Positions 24,419 through 34,976 of a stretch of DNA of 64,000 nt are shown one piece after another. Each line of letters opens with the position of its first letter. The stretch's first letter is position 1. Origin of the DNA: Hafnia psychrotolerans. GTDB taxonomy: Bacteria; Pseudomonadota; Gammaproteobacteria; Enterobacterales; Enterobacteriaceae. Made by a program: the position numbers and the translations under genes. The notes under the pieces were generated by a model. It saw nothing but the letters and a program-made list of their open reading frames with translations. It was not told where the DNA came from and ran no database searches. Location of the stretch: positions 124,001 through 188,000 of the forward strand of contig NZ_BMFZ01000006.1 of NCBI RefSeq assembly GCF_014639435.1, written 5' to 3'.

Positions 24419-25411
24419 TCAAACGGTTATCAGGTTTGCGCAAACCTCACCCTTATCCAATTGTGAAACATTCTGTAGTGTCGTTTCTGAAATACTGATC
24501 AGTGCATCGCTGGTGAGAAATGCCTGATGCCCGGTGAACAACACATTGTGGCAAGAGGAGAGGCGGCGGAAGACGTCATCGAGTATGACCTCATTCGAGT
24601 TATCCTCGAAAAACAGGTCGCGCTCGTTCTCATACACGTCCATACCCAGTGCGCCAATTTTTTGTTTCTTCAGCGCATCGATGGCTGCACTGGCGTCGAG
24701 CAAAGCACCGCGACTGGTATTGACAATCATGACCCCGTCTTTCATTTTGTCAAAAGAGGTCGCGTTGAGTAGATGATGGTTTTCCGGGGTTAGCGGACAG
24801 TGCAAGGTGATGACGTCGGATTCGGCGTATAGCGTATCAAGATCGACATATTCAGCGCCAAGCTCTAACGCCAGTGGGCTTGGGTACGGATCATAAGCCA
24901 AGATTCGCATGCCGAATCCTTTCAGAATCCTCATGGTGGCAACGCCGATTTTACCGGTACCAATAACGCCTGCGGTACGCTGATGCATATTGAAACCAAT
25001 CAATCCCTCAAGCGAGAAGTTAGCTTCGCGTGTGCGCTGATAGGCGCGGTGAATATGACGGTTAAGGCACAACATCATGCCTACGGTGTGCTCAGCCACG
25101 GATTCTGGGGAGTAAGCCGGTACGCGAACCACCGAAATACCCAGGTCTTTGGCTGCTTTTAGATCCACATTGTTAAATCCAGCGCAGCGCAGCGCCAGTG
25201 TTTTTACACCCAACGCTTTGAATTCCTGCAATACTTCACTGCAAGCCTCGTCATTAACGAAAATACAGACGGCATCGGCTCCAATGGCATTTTTAGCCGT
25301 GTGTGGTGATAGAAGAAAATCAAAAAATTCAAGTTCGTAACCGTATTGCTGGTTCACCAGCTCAAGGTACTTACGGTCATAACTCTTCGTACTGTAGACA
25401 GCCATTTTCAT
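24419..25411 (-). CDS. ldhA: Fermentative D-lactate dehydrogenase
   Basis: The 330-residue enzyme (E. coli LdhA 329 aa) reduces pyruvate to D-lactate with NADH during fermentation. It has the D-2-hydroxyacid dehydrogenase layout: Rossmann motif GVIGTGKIG, catalytic Arg in NTSRGALLD, catalytic Glu in VYENERDLF and catalytic His in FTGHQAFLT. The N-terminus MKMAVYSTKSYDRKYL is typical of LdhA; the second Met is also a possible start. It is divergent from ydbH across 81 bp. Confidence 0.96.
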   Translation of the reverse strand: MKMAVYSTKSYDRKYLELVNQQYGYELEFFDFLLSPHTAKNAIGADAVCIFVNDEACSEVLQEFKALGVKTLALRCAGFNNVDLKAAKDLGISVVRVPAYSPESVAEHTVGMMLCLNRHIHRAYQRTREANFSLEGLIGFNMHQRTAGVIGTGKIGVATMRILKGFGMRILAYDPYPSPLALELGAEYVDLDTLYAESDVITLHCPLTPENHHLLNATSFDKMKDGVMIVNTSRGALLDASAAIDALKKQKIGALGMDVYENERDLFFEDNSNEVILDDVFRRLSSCHNVLFTGHQAFLTSDALISISETTLQNVSQLDKGEVCANLITV

Positions 25412-25492
25412 CAGTTTTCTCCATGACAGGCTTTATAGGTAGACACTCTAATATGGTATCTTATAGCGGTTTAGTGAAAGACAAGGCATTTC

Positions 25493-28192
25493 ATGAGGAA
25501 AGGATTGAAAAAATTCATAGGGGTGTGTTTGTCCATCGTAGTGTTTCTGCTATTGCTGACGCTGATCTTATGGAAAACGATTCCGCGCTGGCTACCTGTT
25601 TTGGCGCAGTACTGGCTCCCCACAGGCACCAGCTTAAGCCTCTCGGCTTCCCCACAGTGGTCCGACGGCGCATTATCGCTTCGCAGCCTGAGTTATAAGG
25701 CCGGAGATTGTAAATTGGCGCAGGCGAACAATATTCGTCTGAGCAAAAGCCGTGACCGCTGGGTTTTAGCGATCGACTCCCTCGCAGTAGACACCGCCTG
25801 TCTGAGCAATATCCCAGACAGTGTGGACAGTAAACCTCTTACATTGGCGAGTATCCAGAAGGCGTTGCCTTCCGGCTCGGTGACGATTAAGCAATTTTCC
25901 GTCACGCCATGGCAGCGCTACGCCGGGACGTTAAATCTGGACAATGACGGTACGTTTCAGCATATCTCCCAGCAGGGCGACAGGCTGAAATTCAATGCTG
26001 TGCTTGATAATCAACAACAGCTGACCATGAGTTCGCTGCAACTGATACCACCGGGCAGTGAAATACCCTTGTCGCTCAGCGGGAAAGTGACCTTACCCGC
26101 GACCTTTAACCAGCTTCCACAAGCGGGCGAACTGCATGCTGAAATGCAAACCCGCCAGGTACCCAACCCGCTGGATATCACGCTGCAATGGCAAAAAATG
26201 CAGGGCGTTATCACGCTGACAGAAAAAGGCGCGACGGAACCACTGGCAACCTTGCCGTGGCAACTGCAAGACAAAGCATTACAAATTACCGAGGGTCAAT
26301 GGCGCTGGCCCTATGCCGTTCAGCCTCTTGCTGGTGGTATCAGTCTGACACTCAGCGACTGGAGCGATACTTTTGACCAGACTCAGATTGCCGCCCGCCT
26401 GAATGTGCTGACCAAAGGACACAATGGGAAGGGCAACGTGGTGCTGACGCTCGGACCGGGTAAAATCGGCCTGCTCAGCAGCGACCTGGCTTTCCAACTA
26501 ACGGGGCAGGCAAATCTACAGTCGACTTCACTCAGTGCCTCATTGCCAGGAAACCTTAGTGGTTCGGTGCTCAACCCTGAGCTTGCTCTGCGAAGTGGTG
26601 CGTTGTTGCGCGCGTGGGGGAAACCCTCCCCAGAACTAACGTTGCAGGATGCACGCTGGCCGCTGGCGGGCGTGAAGGTTTCGGCCAGCGGTGTGAGTGG
26701 TCCACTGCAGGCGATTGTTAAAGCCCGTGACAGCTACTGGGGCGCGTTTGATCTGCACCTTAATGGTAAGTCACAAAAATTCTGGCCGGATCAGGGAAAA
26801 TGGGATTTCAACTATTGGGGCAACGGTAAATTACCGCCGCTGGCAGGTCGCTGGGATATGTCGGGTAAAGGTCACTGGCATGATAACCTGATCACCCTAA
26901 CGTCACTTTCGACCGGGTTCAACCGTTTGCACTATGGCCTGATAGATGTTGATGCGCCGCGTCTTACACTCGAAAAACCGCTGACCTGGCGGCGTCCGGT
27001 TTCGCCACGTTACCAGGATCAACGTCCCGCACTGCCGTTGCAGTTTGGCGGCGCGATCAAGCTGGTAGCGAAAAAGATCGCACTGGAAAATGGGGGCTAT
27101 CTTCCACCGGCACAATTGCAGCTACAGCTTAGCGGCACTGACCCTGGCAATTTCAATCTGTCAGGGATGCTGGATGCTAAACCCATCGGACCGATTCGGT
27201 TACATGGTCGCTGGGATGGCGAACGTCTGCGAGGTGAAGGCTGGTGGCCCAAGCAACCACTGGCCGTATTCCAGCCGCTACTGACGCCAGAATTAGGCAT
27301 CAAACTGCGAGAAGGCTCTTTCTATGCGCAGACGGCGTTTTCGATGGCACGTGGGCAGGGCTTTATTGCCGGTGGTCATTGGGTCGTAAAAAACGGTGGG
27401 ATGTGGTTACCGGACGGCGATCTCAGCGGTATGGATTTCAGCTTATCTTATCGGTTGAAAAATCAGGTTTGGAAGCTGGGGGTCAAAGAGCCTGTGATGC
27501 TGCGAATCCGTGAAGTGAATAACCTCGCTAAAATGGAAAATGTGACGGCTGATCTTCAGGGCAGTTACCCATGGAGCGAAGCGTCGCCGTTGACGTTAAG
27601 CAATCTGGGCGTCGATATACTGGGCGGTCACGTCAGCTTATCGGTACTGCGTATGCCACAGCATGACGCGGCGGTGCTCAAACTGGATAAAATCAGTTTA
27701 AGTGAGCTTTTCACGGTGCTCAAACCCAAACAGTTGGCGATGTCGGGCAGTGTGGACGGTGAACTGCCGCTCTATGTTAATAACCCGCGATGGATCATCC
27801 GTAACGGCTGGATTAAAAACGACGGTTGGCTGACGCTGCGCCTGGATCCGCAATTTGCTGATGCTATGGCTAGCGGCAATATTGCCAACCGGCTGGTGAT
27901 TGAATGGATACGCTATATGGAGATCCGCCAGATGCTGGCGAAGATTAATCTGGATAATCTCGGCGAACTGACCCTGGCTTCCCACGTTGTGGGTGCGAAT
28001 ACGTCAGAGAAGCAGGATCGCGAAGTGATCCTCAACTACACCCATCAGGAAAATATCTATCAGCTTTGGCGCAGCCTGCGTTTTGGTGACAACCTGCAAG
28101 ATTGGCTGCAACAGCAGATCTCGCTGTCTCATCCCTCTGATGCTATTTCTTCCCGCGCTAAAAAAGACACTGATTTGAGGACTACACAATGA
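25493..28192 (+). CDS. ydbH: Inner-membrane AsmA-like intermembrane bridge protein YdbH
   Basis: The 899-residue protein matches E. coli YdbH (879 aa). An N-terminal membrane anchor (about residues 7-27, VCLSIVVFLLLLTLIL) is followed by a very long periplasmic beta-rich AsmA-like region that forms a hydrophobic groove. With the outer-membrane lipoprotein YnbE it forms a bridge for phospholipid transport to the outer membrane, in part redundant with TamB and YhdP. The next gene ynbE overlaps its stop by 4 bp (ATGA). The sequence looks intact. Confidence 0.93.
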   Translation: MRKGLKKFIGVCLSIVVFLLLLTLILWKTIPRWLPVLAQYWLPTGTSLSLSASPQWSDGALSLRSLSYKAGDCKLAQANNIRLSKSRDRWVLAIDSLAVDTACLSNIPDSVDSKPLTLASIQKALPSGSVTIKQFSVTPWQRYAGTLNLDNDGTFQHISQQGDRLKFNAVLDNQQQLTMSSLQLIPPGSEIPLSLSGKVTLPATFNQLPQAGELHAEMQTRQVPNPLDITLQWQKMQGVITLTEKGATEPLATLPWQLQDKALQITEGQWRWPYAVQPLAGGISLTLSDWSDTFDQTQIAARLNVLTKGHNGKGNVVLTLGPGKIGLLSSDLAFQLTGQANLQSTSLSASLPGNLSGSVLNPELALRSGALLRAWGKPSPELTLQDARWPLAGVKVSASGVSGPLQAIVKARDSYWGAFDLHLNGKSQKFWPDQGKWDFNYWGNGKLPPLAGRWDMSGKGHWHDNLITLTSLSTGFNRLHYGLIDVDAPRLTLEKPLTWRRPVSPRYQDQRPALPLQFGGAIKLVAKKIALENGGYLPPAQLQLQLSGTDPGNFNLSGMLDAKPIGPIRLHGRWDGERLRGEGWWPKQPLAVFQPLLTPELGIKLREGSFYAQTAFSMARGQGFIAGGHWVVKNGGMWLPDGDLSGMDFSLSYRLKNQVWKLGVKEPVMLRIREVNNLAKMENVTADLQGSYPWSEASPLTLSNLGVDILGGHVSLSVLRMPQHDAAVLKLDKISLSELFTVLKPKQLAMSGSVDGELPLYVNNPRWIIRNGWIKNDGWLTLRLDPQFADAMASGNIANRLVIEWIRYMEIRQMLAKINLDNLGELTLASHVVGANTSEKQDREVILNYTHQENIYQLWRSLRFGDNLQDWLQQQISLSHPSDAISSRAKKDTDLRTTQ

Positions 28193-28398
28193 AGCCGCTA
28201 TTTGCTTACCGGACGTCGGTTTGTACCTTTTTGGCGCTCTCTGTTTTGCTGCTAAACGGTTGCGTACCGCGTATCGAGCTGTCGGCACCGAAAGAGCCCA
28301 TCACGATCAACATGAACGTCAAAATCGAACATGAGATCCACATCAAGGTCGATAAAGATGTGGAAGACTTGCTGAAAAATAAAAGCAATTTGTTCTGA
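28189..28398 (+). CDS. ynbE: Outer-membrane lipoprotein YnbE, partner of YdbH
   Basis: The 69-residue protein has a signal peptide with lipobox LNGC (Cys25) followed by Val-Pro, compatible with outer-membrane sorting. The mature part is short with the conserved block MNVKIEHEIHIKVDKDV, matching E. coli YnbE (61 aa). It caps YdbH in the outer membrane to complete a lipid-transport bridge. Its start overlaps the ydbH stop, and ydbL follows after 13 bp. Confidence 0.92.
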   Translation: MKPLFAYRTSVCTFLALSVLLLNGCVPRIELSAPKEPITINMNVKIEHEIHIKVDKDVEDLLKNKSNLF

Positions 28399-28411
28399 TT
28401 CGGGAGGTGTC

Positions 28412-28765
28412 ATGCGTGCATTAAACGTTAAAATTTCGCGCTTCAGAAGGTCAGCACAGGGATTGTTGGTTTCAGTACTGTTGTTCAACTCAGCCGCTTT
28501 CGCTTTAACGCTGGACGATGCTAAGCACCAGGCGCGCGTGGGCGAAACGCTGTCGGGTTATTTGGCACCGATTAAGCAGGACGCCGAAACGTTGGCATTG
28601 ATTAAATATATCAATGAAGGGCGTAAGCAGCAGTATCAGAAGGTGGCGCAGAATAATCAGGTCACTACCAATGATGTGGCGAGATTAGCCGGTCAAAAGC
28701 TGGTGGCCAGAGCGAGTAAAGGCGAATGGGTAAAAGGCATAAACGGGCAGTGGTTGCAGAAATAA
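28412..28765 (+). CDS. ydbL: Periplasmic DUF1318 protein YdbL
   Basis: The 117-residue protein has an N-terminal signal peptide ending near AAFAL (around residue 32) and a mature DUF1318 part with LDDAKHQARVGETLSGYLAP, matching E. coli YdbL (108 aa). YdbL has been described as a periplasmic modulator of YdbH-YnbE bridge formation. The GGGAGG ribosome-binding site precedes the ATG. It is the last gene of the ydbH-ynbE-ydbL operon. Confidence 0.9.
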   Translation: MRALNVKISRFRRSAQGLLVSVLLFNSAAFALTLDDAKHQARVGETLSGYLAPIKQDAETLALIKYINEGRKQQYQKVAQNNQVTTNDVARLAGQKLVARASKGEWVKGINGQWLQK

Positions 28766-28800
28766 CCCTTCATCTTCTTTAGGGTTGCTAAGTTAATAAT

Positions 28801-28824
28801 AAAAAAGCGCGCTTTCCAGCGCGC
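28801..28824 (-). terminator. Rho-independent terminator of azoR
   Basis: A GCGCGC / GCGCGC stem with a 6-nt loop is followed on the minus strand by TTTTTTATTATT. It lies about 90 bp after the azoR stop; on the plus strand it may also serve ydbL. Confidence 0.75.
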
Positions 28825-28916
28825 AATGGGTTTATCACAACAACCTCAGCAAGGATTTTAGACAACAGATTTTGAGGGTAATAAATCTTCACTGAATGTG
28901 ATAATGCTTAAGATAA

Positions 28917-29555
<639 letters not shown>

Positions 29556-29624
29556 TTAACAAGAGCGGATGCCCTGTGAATGGAACCCACTCTATTCACA
29601 AATATCATTCAGTGATAGCGCAAT

Positions 29625-29647
29625 AATTCGAGCACTACGTTCGAATT
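29625..29647. promoter_or_regulatory. Inverted repeat upstream of azoR
   Basis: AATTCGA-N9-TCGAATT is a perfect inverted repeat with 7-bp arms located about 90 bp upstream of the azoR start codon in the azoR/hrpA gap. It looks like an operator; the protein is unknown. Confidence 0.4.
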
Positions 29648-29833
29648 TTTTGAATGAAGAGCAACAACATACAAAGAGCCACCACTTTTCAGCATCCTCA
29701 ATAGCTTGTGGTAATATATCGGCCAATAGGCACGTGTATTTATGAATAGTAAACCGTCTTAACCCCATTCAGATTCAGCCGACAGATGAGCTCATTGATC
29801 GGGTCGTCTGGCTTGCAACAAGGAATACCGAAC

Positions 29834-32800
29834 GTGAAATCTCCGCTCGCGGCACTGTCAGCGCAGTTAGATGGGTTGATGCTGCGTGACCGGCAACGCC
29901 TGCAACGACGTTTGCAGGGTGCCAAAACGCTAGTTAATAAACCTGACCATGATCCCCAGGCGCTGGAAAAACTGACCGCCGAATTCGAACCCTTGATTGC
30001 TCAAAGTTTGCAGAAGGTCAGGGCCCGTGAAGCTTCACGGCCAAAAATCAGCTACCCGGAAAACCTGCCGGTCAGTCAGAAGAAACAGGATATCTTCAAC
30101 GCCATCCATGACCATCAGGTGGTGATCATTGCCGGTGAAACGGGGTCGGGTAAAACCACGCAGATCCCCAAAATTTGTATGGAGTTGGGGCGTGGTATTA
30201 CCGGCATGATTGGACATACCCAGCCACGTCGGTTAGCGGCGCGAACCGTCGCCAACCGTATTGCCGATGAGCTGGAAACCTCGCTTGGTGGAACGGTCGG
30301 TTATAAAGTACGCTTCAACGATCAGGTTGGTGAGAATACGCTGGTCAAGCTGATGACGGACGGCATATTGCTGGCGGAAATCCAGCAGGACCGCATGTTG
30401 ATGCAATACGACACACTGATCATCGATGAAGCGCATGAGCGCAGTCTGAATATCGATTTTATCCTCGGTTACCTGCGTCAGTTACTGCCTAAGCGTCCTG
30501 ATCTGAAAATCATCATTACCTCGGCAACCATCGATCCTCAGCGCTTCTCCAAACATTTTAATAATGCGCCGATTATTGAAGTTTCCGGGCGGACTTATCC
30601 GGTGGATGTGCGTTATCGCCCGGTGGCAGATGATGCCGAGGATACGGACCGCGATCAACTGCAGGCGATTTTTGATGCTGTGGATGAGCTGGGCCGCGAA
30701 AGTCCCGGCGATATCTTGATTTTCATGAGTGGTGAGCGTGAAATTCGCGATACCGCCGATGCGCTAACCAAACTTGACCTGCCACATACCGAGGTTTTGC
30801 CGCTCTACGCAAGGCTGTCGAACAGTGAACAGAACCGCGTGTTCCAGTCACATGCTGGCCGGCGTATTGTGCTGGCGACTAACGTGGCGGAAACCTCGCT
30901 CACCGTGCCTGGCATTAAATATGTGATCGATCCTGGCACGGCGCGTATCAGCCGTTACAGTTTCCGTACCAAAGTGCAGCGCCTGCCGATTGAGCCGGTG
31001 TCGCAGGCTTCTGCCAACCAACGTAAAGGGCGTTGCGGACGTGTCTCTGAGGGTATTTGTATTCGTCTCTATTCTGAGATGGATTTCCTTTCGCGTCCGG
31101 AATTTACCGATCCTGAGATTTTACGCACCAACTTAGCCTCCGTTATTTTACAGATGACCTCGCTGGGGTTGGGCGATATTGCCGCGTTTCCGTTTGTTGA
31201 AGCCCCGGACAATCGCAACATACAAGATGGCGTCCGGCTGCTGGAAGAGCTGGGGGCGATCAACAATGCGCAGGACGGGCGTTATACGCTGACACCGTCC
31301 GGCCGCCAACTGGCACAACTGCCGGTGGATCCGCGTCTGGCGCGAATGGTGCTGGAGGCCCGTAAAGATGGCTGTGTGCGCGAAGTGATGATTATCACTG
31401 CGGCACTGTCGATTCAAGATCCGCGAGAACGTCCGGCCGACAAAAAACAAGCTTCAGATGAAAAACACCGCCGCTTCGCCGATAAAGATTCGGACTTCCA
31501 GGCCTTCGTTAATTTATGGGATTACCTGAAAGAGCAGCAAAAAGAACTGTCATCTGCTCAGTTTCGTAAAATGTGCCGCAGCGATTATCTCAATTATCTG
31601 CGCGTGCGCGAATGGCAAGATATCTATACTCAGCTGCGTCAGGTGGTGAAAGAGCTGGGTTTACCGGTCAACAGCGAGCCAGCGGATTATCGCAGTATTC
31701 ATTGCGCGTTGCTCACTGGGTTGTTGTCGCATATCGGCCAAAAAGATGTGGATAAACACGAGTACACCGGTGCGCGAAATGCCCGCTTTGCTATTTTCCC
31801 AGGCTCCGGTTTATTCAAGAAACCACCGAAATGGATCATGGTGGCTGAGTTGGTGGAGACCAGCCGCCTGTGGGGACGTATTGGCGCACGTATCGAACCG
31901 GAATGGATTGAGCCACTGGCTCAACATCTGGTGAAAAGCAGTTACAGCGAACCGCACTGGGAGAAAGCCCAGGCTGCCGTGATGGCGACCGAGAAAGTCA
32001 CCCTATTTGGCCTGCCGATTGTGGCTGCCCGCAAAGTGAATTACGGCACTATCGACCCCGTTGTGTCCCGTGATCTCTTTATCCGTCACGCGTTGGTGGA
32101 AGGCGACTGGCAAACGCGTCACGCGTTCTTCCGCGCTAATCTGAAGCTGCGTAGTGAAGTTGAAGAGCTGGAACATAAGTCTCGCCGCCGCGATATTCTG
32201 GTCGACGAAGAGACGCTGTTTCTGTTTTACGAACAACGCATCGGCCAGGAAGTGGTGTCAGGTCGACATTTTGATACCTGGTGGAAAGGCCAGCCCGCCG
32301 ACAGCCTGAACTTTGAAAAAAGTATGCTGATCAAAGAGGGGGCGGGCAATATCAGTGCGCTTGATTACCCCAACTCTTGGCATCAGGGCAACATCAAACT
32401 GCGGGTAACCTATCAGTTTGAACCCGGTACCGACGCCGATGGTGTGACGGTGCATATTCCACTGCCATTACTCAATCAGGTGGAAGACCAGGGCTTTGAC
32501 TGGCAAATCCCGGGTCTGCGCCGTGATCTGATCATGGCCCTGATTAAGTCGCTCCCCAAGCCTGTACGCCGCAACTTTGTCCCCGCGCCAAACTATGCTG
32601 ATGCTCTGCTCGGAAGGCTCAAACCTTTTGAATTACCCCTGCTTGAAACCATGGAGCGTGAGTTACGTAAAATGAGTGGGGTGACAGTGTCACGCGAACA
32701 GTGGCAACTTGAACAGATCCCCGAACATCTGAAAATGACTTTCCGTATTTTGGACGACAAAAACAAAACACTGCGTGAAGGGAAAGACCTCGCGGTACTG

Positions 32801-33724
32801 AAAACGGGCCTGAAAGAGCAGGTACAGCAGACGCTATCTGCGGTAGCCGACGACGGGATCGAGCAAAGTGACTTGCATGTCTGGAGTTTTGGTACGTTGC
32901 CGGAGCGTTATGAACAAAAGCGTGGCGGCTATGAAGTGAAGGCCTATCCCGCGCTGGTTGATACCAAAGACAGCATCGCCATACGTTTATTCGATAGCGA
33001 ACTTGAGCAGCAGCAGGCCATGTGGGCAGGAGTCCGCCGTCTTTTATTGCTGAATATTCCATCGCCTATCAAGTATCTGCATGAGAAATTACCGAATAAA
33101 GCCAAGCTCGGACTCTATTTTAATCCTTACGGCAAAGTGCTGGACCTGATCGACGATTGCATCGCTTGTGGTATCGACAAATTGATTGCTGAAAGCGGCG
33201 GCCTGGTGTGGAAAGAGGAAGAGTTTAGCCGTCTGCATGAACATGTGCGTGCGCATCTCAATGAAGCCGTGGTGCAAATTGCGGTACAAGTTGAGCAAAT
33301 TTTAACGGCGGTATTCAGCATCAATAAACGCCTGAAAGGGCGGATTGATATGACCATGGCGCTGGCGCTGTCTGACATTAAGAGCCAGTTGTCTGGATTA
33401 ATTTATCGCGGATTTGTGACGCAAAATGGTTGGAAACGTTTGCCGGATACGCTGCGTTATCTGAATGCTATCGAAAAGCGTATGGATAAGTTGCCCGTTG
33501 ATCCCCATCGAGACCGGGCGCAGATGCTTAAAGTTGAACATGTCCAGAAACTGTGGCAGCAGTGGCTAAATAAACAGCCTCAAGTGCGACTGCAAAGCGA
33601 AGAGGTGAAAGAGGTGCGCTGGATGATTGAAGAGCTGCGCGTGAGTTACTTTGCCCAGCAATTGGGTACGCCATATCCTATTTCGGACAAGCGTATTTTG
33701 CAGACGATGGAGCTGTTGGCGTAA
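29834..33724 (+). CDS. hrpA: ATP-dependent RNA helicase HrpA (DEAH box)
   Basis: The GTG at 29834 is preferred, with AAGGA 9 nt upstream and a product of 1296 residues, close to E. coli HrpA (1300 aa). An ATG at 29786 would add 16 residues. Helicase motifs are visible in order: GETGSGKT (I), TQPRRLAA (Ia), DEAH (II), SATID (III), TNVAETSLTVPG (V) and QRKGRCGR (VI), followed by the HA2, OB-fold and long DUF3418-type C-terminal region. HrpA has been linked to mRNA processing and resolving stalled collided ribosomes. The gene is intact and followed by a strong terminator. Confidence 0.96.
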   Translation: MKSPLAALSAQLDGLMLRDRQRLQRRLQGAKTLVNKPDHDPQALEKLTAEFEPLIAQSLQKVRAREASRPKISYPENLPVSQKKQDIFNAIHDHQVVIIAGETGSGKTTQIPKICMELGRGITGMIGHTQPRRLAARTVANRIADELETSLGGTVGYKVRFNDQVGENTLVKLMTDGILLAEIQQDRMLMQYDTLIIDEAHERSLNIDFILGYLRQLLPKRPDLKIIITSATIDPQRFSKHFNNAPIIEVSGRTYPVDVRYRPVADDAEDTDRDQLQAIFDAVDELGRESPGDILIFMSGEREIRDTADALTKLDLPHTEVLPLYARLSNSEQNRVFQSHAGRRIVLATNVAETSLTVPGIKYVIDPGTARISRYSFRTKVQRLPIEPVSQASANQRKGRCGRVSEGICIRLYSEMDFLSRPEFTDPEILRTNLASVILQMTSLGLGDIAAFPFVEAPDNRNIQDGVRLLEELGAINNAQDGRYTLTPSGRQLAQLPVDPRLARMVLEARKDGCVREVMIITAALSIQDPRERPADKKQASDEKHRRFADKDSDFQAFVNLWDYLKEQQKELSSAQFRKMCRSDYLNYLRVREWQDIYTQLRQVVKELGLPVNSEPADYRSIHCALLTGLLSHIGQKDVDKHEYTGARNARFAIFPGSGLFKKPPKWIMVAELVETSRLWGRIGARIEPEWIEPLAQHLVKSSYSEPHWEKAQAAVMATEKVTLFGLPIVAARKVNYGTIDPVVSRDLFIRHALVEGDWQTRHAFFRANLKLRSEVEELEHKSRRRDILVDEETLFLFYEQRIGQEVVSGRHFDTWWKGQPADSLNFEKSMLIKEGAGNISALDYPNSWHQGNIKLRVTYQFEPGTDADGVTVHIPLPLLNQVEDQGFDWQIPGLRRDLIMALIKSLPKPVRRNFVPAPNYADALLGRLKPFELPLLETMERELRKMSGVTVSREQWQLEQIPEHLKMTFRILDDKNKTLREGKDLAVLKTGLKEQVQQTLSAVADDGIEQSDLHVWSFGTLPERYEQKRGGYEVKAYPALVDTKDSIAIRLFDSELEQQQAMWAGVRRLLLLNIPSPIKYLHEKLPNKAKLGLYFNPYGKVLDLIDDCIACGIDKLIAESGGLVWKEEEFSRLHEHVRAHLNEAVVQIAVQVEQILTAVFSINKRLKGRIDMTMALALSDIKSQLSGLIYRGFVTQNGWKRLPDTLRYLNAIEKRMDKLPVDPHRDRAQMLKVEHVQKLWQQWLNKQPQVRLQSEEVKEVRWMIEELRVSYFAQQLGTPYPISDKRILQTMELLA

Positions 33725-33734
33725 ACGATTTATC

Positions 33735-33767
33735 CCACAGAGAGTGATGATCTCTCTGTGGTTTTTT
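33735..33767 (+). terminator. Rho-independent terminator after hrpA
   Basis: A perfect 10-bp stem (CCACAGAGAG / CTCTCTGTGG) with a 7-nt loop is followed by six T, between the converging hrpA and ydgD genes. Confidence 0.9.
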
Positions 33768-33772
33768 GCTGA

Positions 33773-34636
33773 TTAAGGTTTGGCTGACACCGCGCTGATC
33801 ACGCCATCAGAGAGCTTATTTAACGCATCTCTGATAGCCGGAACGGCCAGAGCGCGGTTGTCTGCCAAATAGCGGTCCTGGGCAGCGGGCGCAGAACTCT
33901 GTATCGCTATCAGGGACCACTTATCACCACTTTTTAGTAACAACGGTGAACCGCTGTCGCCCGGCAGCGTATCGCAGCGGTGAGATAACACACCTGGCTG
34001 CGCCCAACCGGTCACTAAACAATCCTCATGGCTGTACAAATCGTCCAGGTGATCTTCCGGATACCCCGCCTGGGTGACTTTCCTGCCGTTTTGCTTTAAC
34101 GCAGCAGTCAGTTCATCGCGGCTGCCTTCCCACAGGGGAAGCGGGGTAATGGGGAGTGCAATATGGGTATCGGTCAAACGAACCAAGGCAAAATCGAAAG
34201 GGGCCGCTTTCGGCGGTACAATCCAGCCATCACCGTCGGCTTTCAGTTTTCTGCCGAGCTTAGGGTCAACCAGCGTTTCAAGTGCAGTGACCTGATAACG
34301 CCATTTCTGATGATGAGAAATAAAACGCAGCGCCACCACTTTATCGATTTTGCCCGGAGGGGCCAGTACACAGTGACCAGCGGTTAACACCAAATGTTTG
34401 GATATAAGCGTCGCGGTGCATAAATTACCGCTCTGGGTTTCTATCTGGCCAATAGCCTGCCATGGCCACTGGCGGGCATCGGTAACCACTGCGCGCTGGT
34501 CATGGCCAAAAAACAGGGCTGTTTTTTCTTTCACGCTGATGACCGGCGCGTCAGAATCTGGCTCAGTAACATCAGCATGAGCAGAGGGAAGGGCGAAACA
34601 GAAAAGGCACAAAACAAAGGGTAACGCGATGCGCAT
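33773..34636 (-). CDS. ydgD: Secreted trypsin-like serine protease YdgD
   Basis: The 287-residue protein has a signal peptide ending near SAHAD (residue 21) and a chymotrypsin-fold domain. The catalytic triad is visible: His88 in LTAGHC, Asp148 in FDFALV and Ser228 in PGDSGSP; Cys73/Cys89 and Cys206/Cys221 are likely disulfides. It matches E. coli YdgD (273 aa), which is also next to asr. It probably acts in the periplasm; a role in maturation of Asr has been considered. It lies downstream of asr and ydgU on the same strand. Confidence 0.88.
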   Translation of the reverse strand: MRIALPFVLCLFCFALPSAHADVTEPDSDAPVISVKEKTALFFGHDQRAVVTDARQWPWQAIGQIETQSGNLCTATLISKHLVLTAGHCVLAPPGKIDKVVALRFISHHQKWRYQVTALETLVDPKLGRKLKADGDGWIVPPKAAPFDFALVRLTDTHIALPITPLPLWEGSRDELTAALKQNGRKVTQAGYPEDHLDDLYSHEDCLVTGWAQPGVLSHRCDTLPGDSGSPLLLKSGDKWSLIAIQSSAPAAQDRYLADNRALAVPAIRDALNKLSDGVISAVSAKP

Positions 34637-34786
34637 AAAATTCTGACCTTGAAGACAGGGAAATCCCTTGAATCATTGATTATGGAATGATTATAGACGC
34701 TTGCAATATTCGACGCAGGTATCTTGCTGTTGTTTCGCCCTCTTTAGAGCGCTCAATGTGAACAGACGTAGGCTGAGTGGGCGATG

Positions 34787-34867
34787 TTACCAATAGAAAA
34801 ACAGCGTGATAAGACCGCAAAGGATCAGGGTACTTAGGGTGATTTCAAACAGGTATCGGCGCAGCAT
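34787..34867 (-). CDS. ydgU: Small membrane protein YdgU
   Basis: This 26-codon gene was read directly from the minus strand. It encodes a single hydrophobic helix: MLRRYLFEITLSTLILC followed by GLITLFFYW. E. coli has the 27-residue inner-membrane protein YdgU at the same place, between asr and ydgD, with the same basic start (RYxFE) and hydrophobic core, as I recall it. The gene begins 37 bp beyond the asr terminator hairpin; TTGAGG lies about 12 nt upstream of the ATG. Function is unknown. Synteny makes it real rather than a chance ORF. Confidence 0.75.
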   Translation of the reverse strand: MLRRYLFEITLSTLILCGLITLFFYW

Positions 34868-34898
34868 CTTCCATCAATACCTCAAGTTTAAAACTGGA

Positions 34899-34925
34899 GA
34901 AAAAACACCCGGCGAACCGGGTGTT
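34899..34925 (-). terminator. Rho-independent terminator after asr
   Basis: AACACCCGG / CCGGGTGTT forms a perfect 9-bp stem with a CGAA tetraloop, followed on the minus strand by a T-rich tract (TTTTTTCTCC). It lies 50 bp after the asr stop codon, before ydgU. Confidence 0.85.
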
Positions 34926-34976
34926 AGATAATCAGTCTTTATCGATATGAGGCTATACCTCACTAAGACGTTTTAC

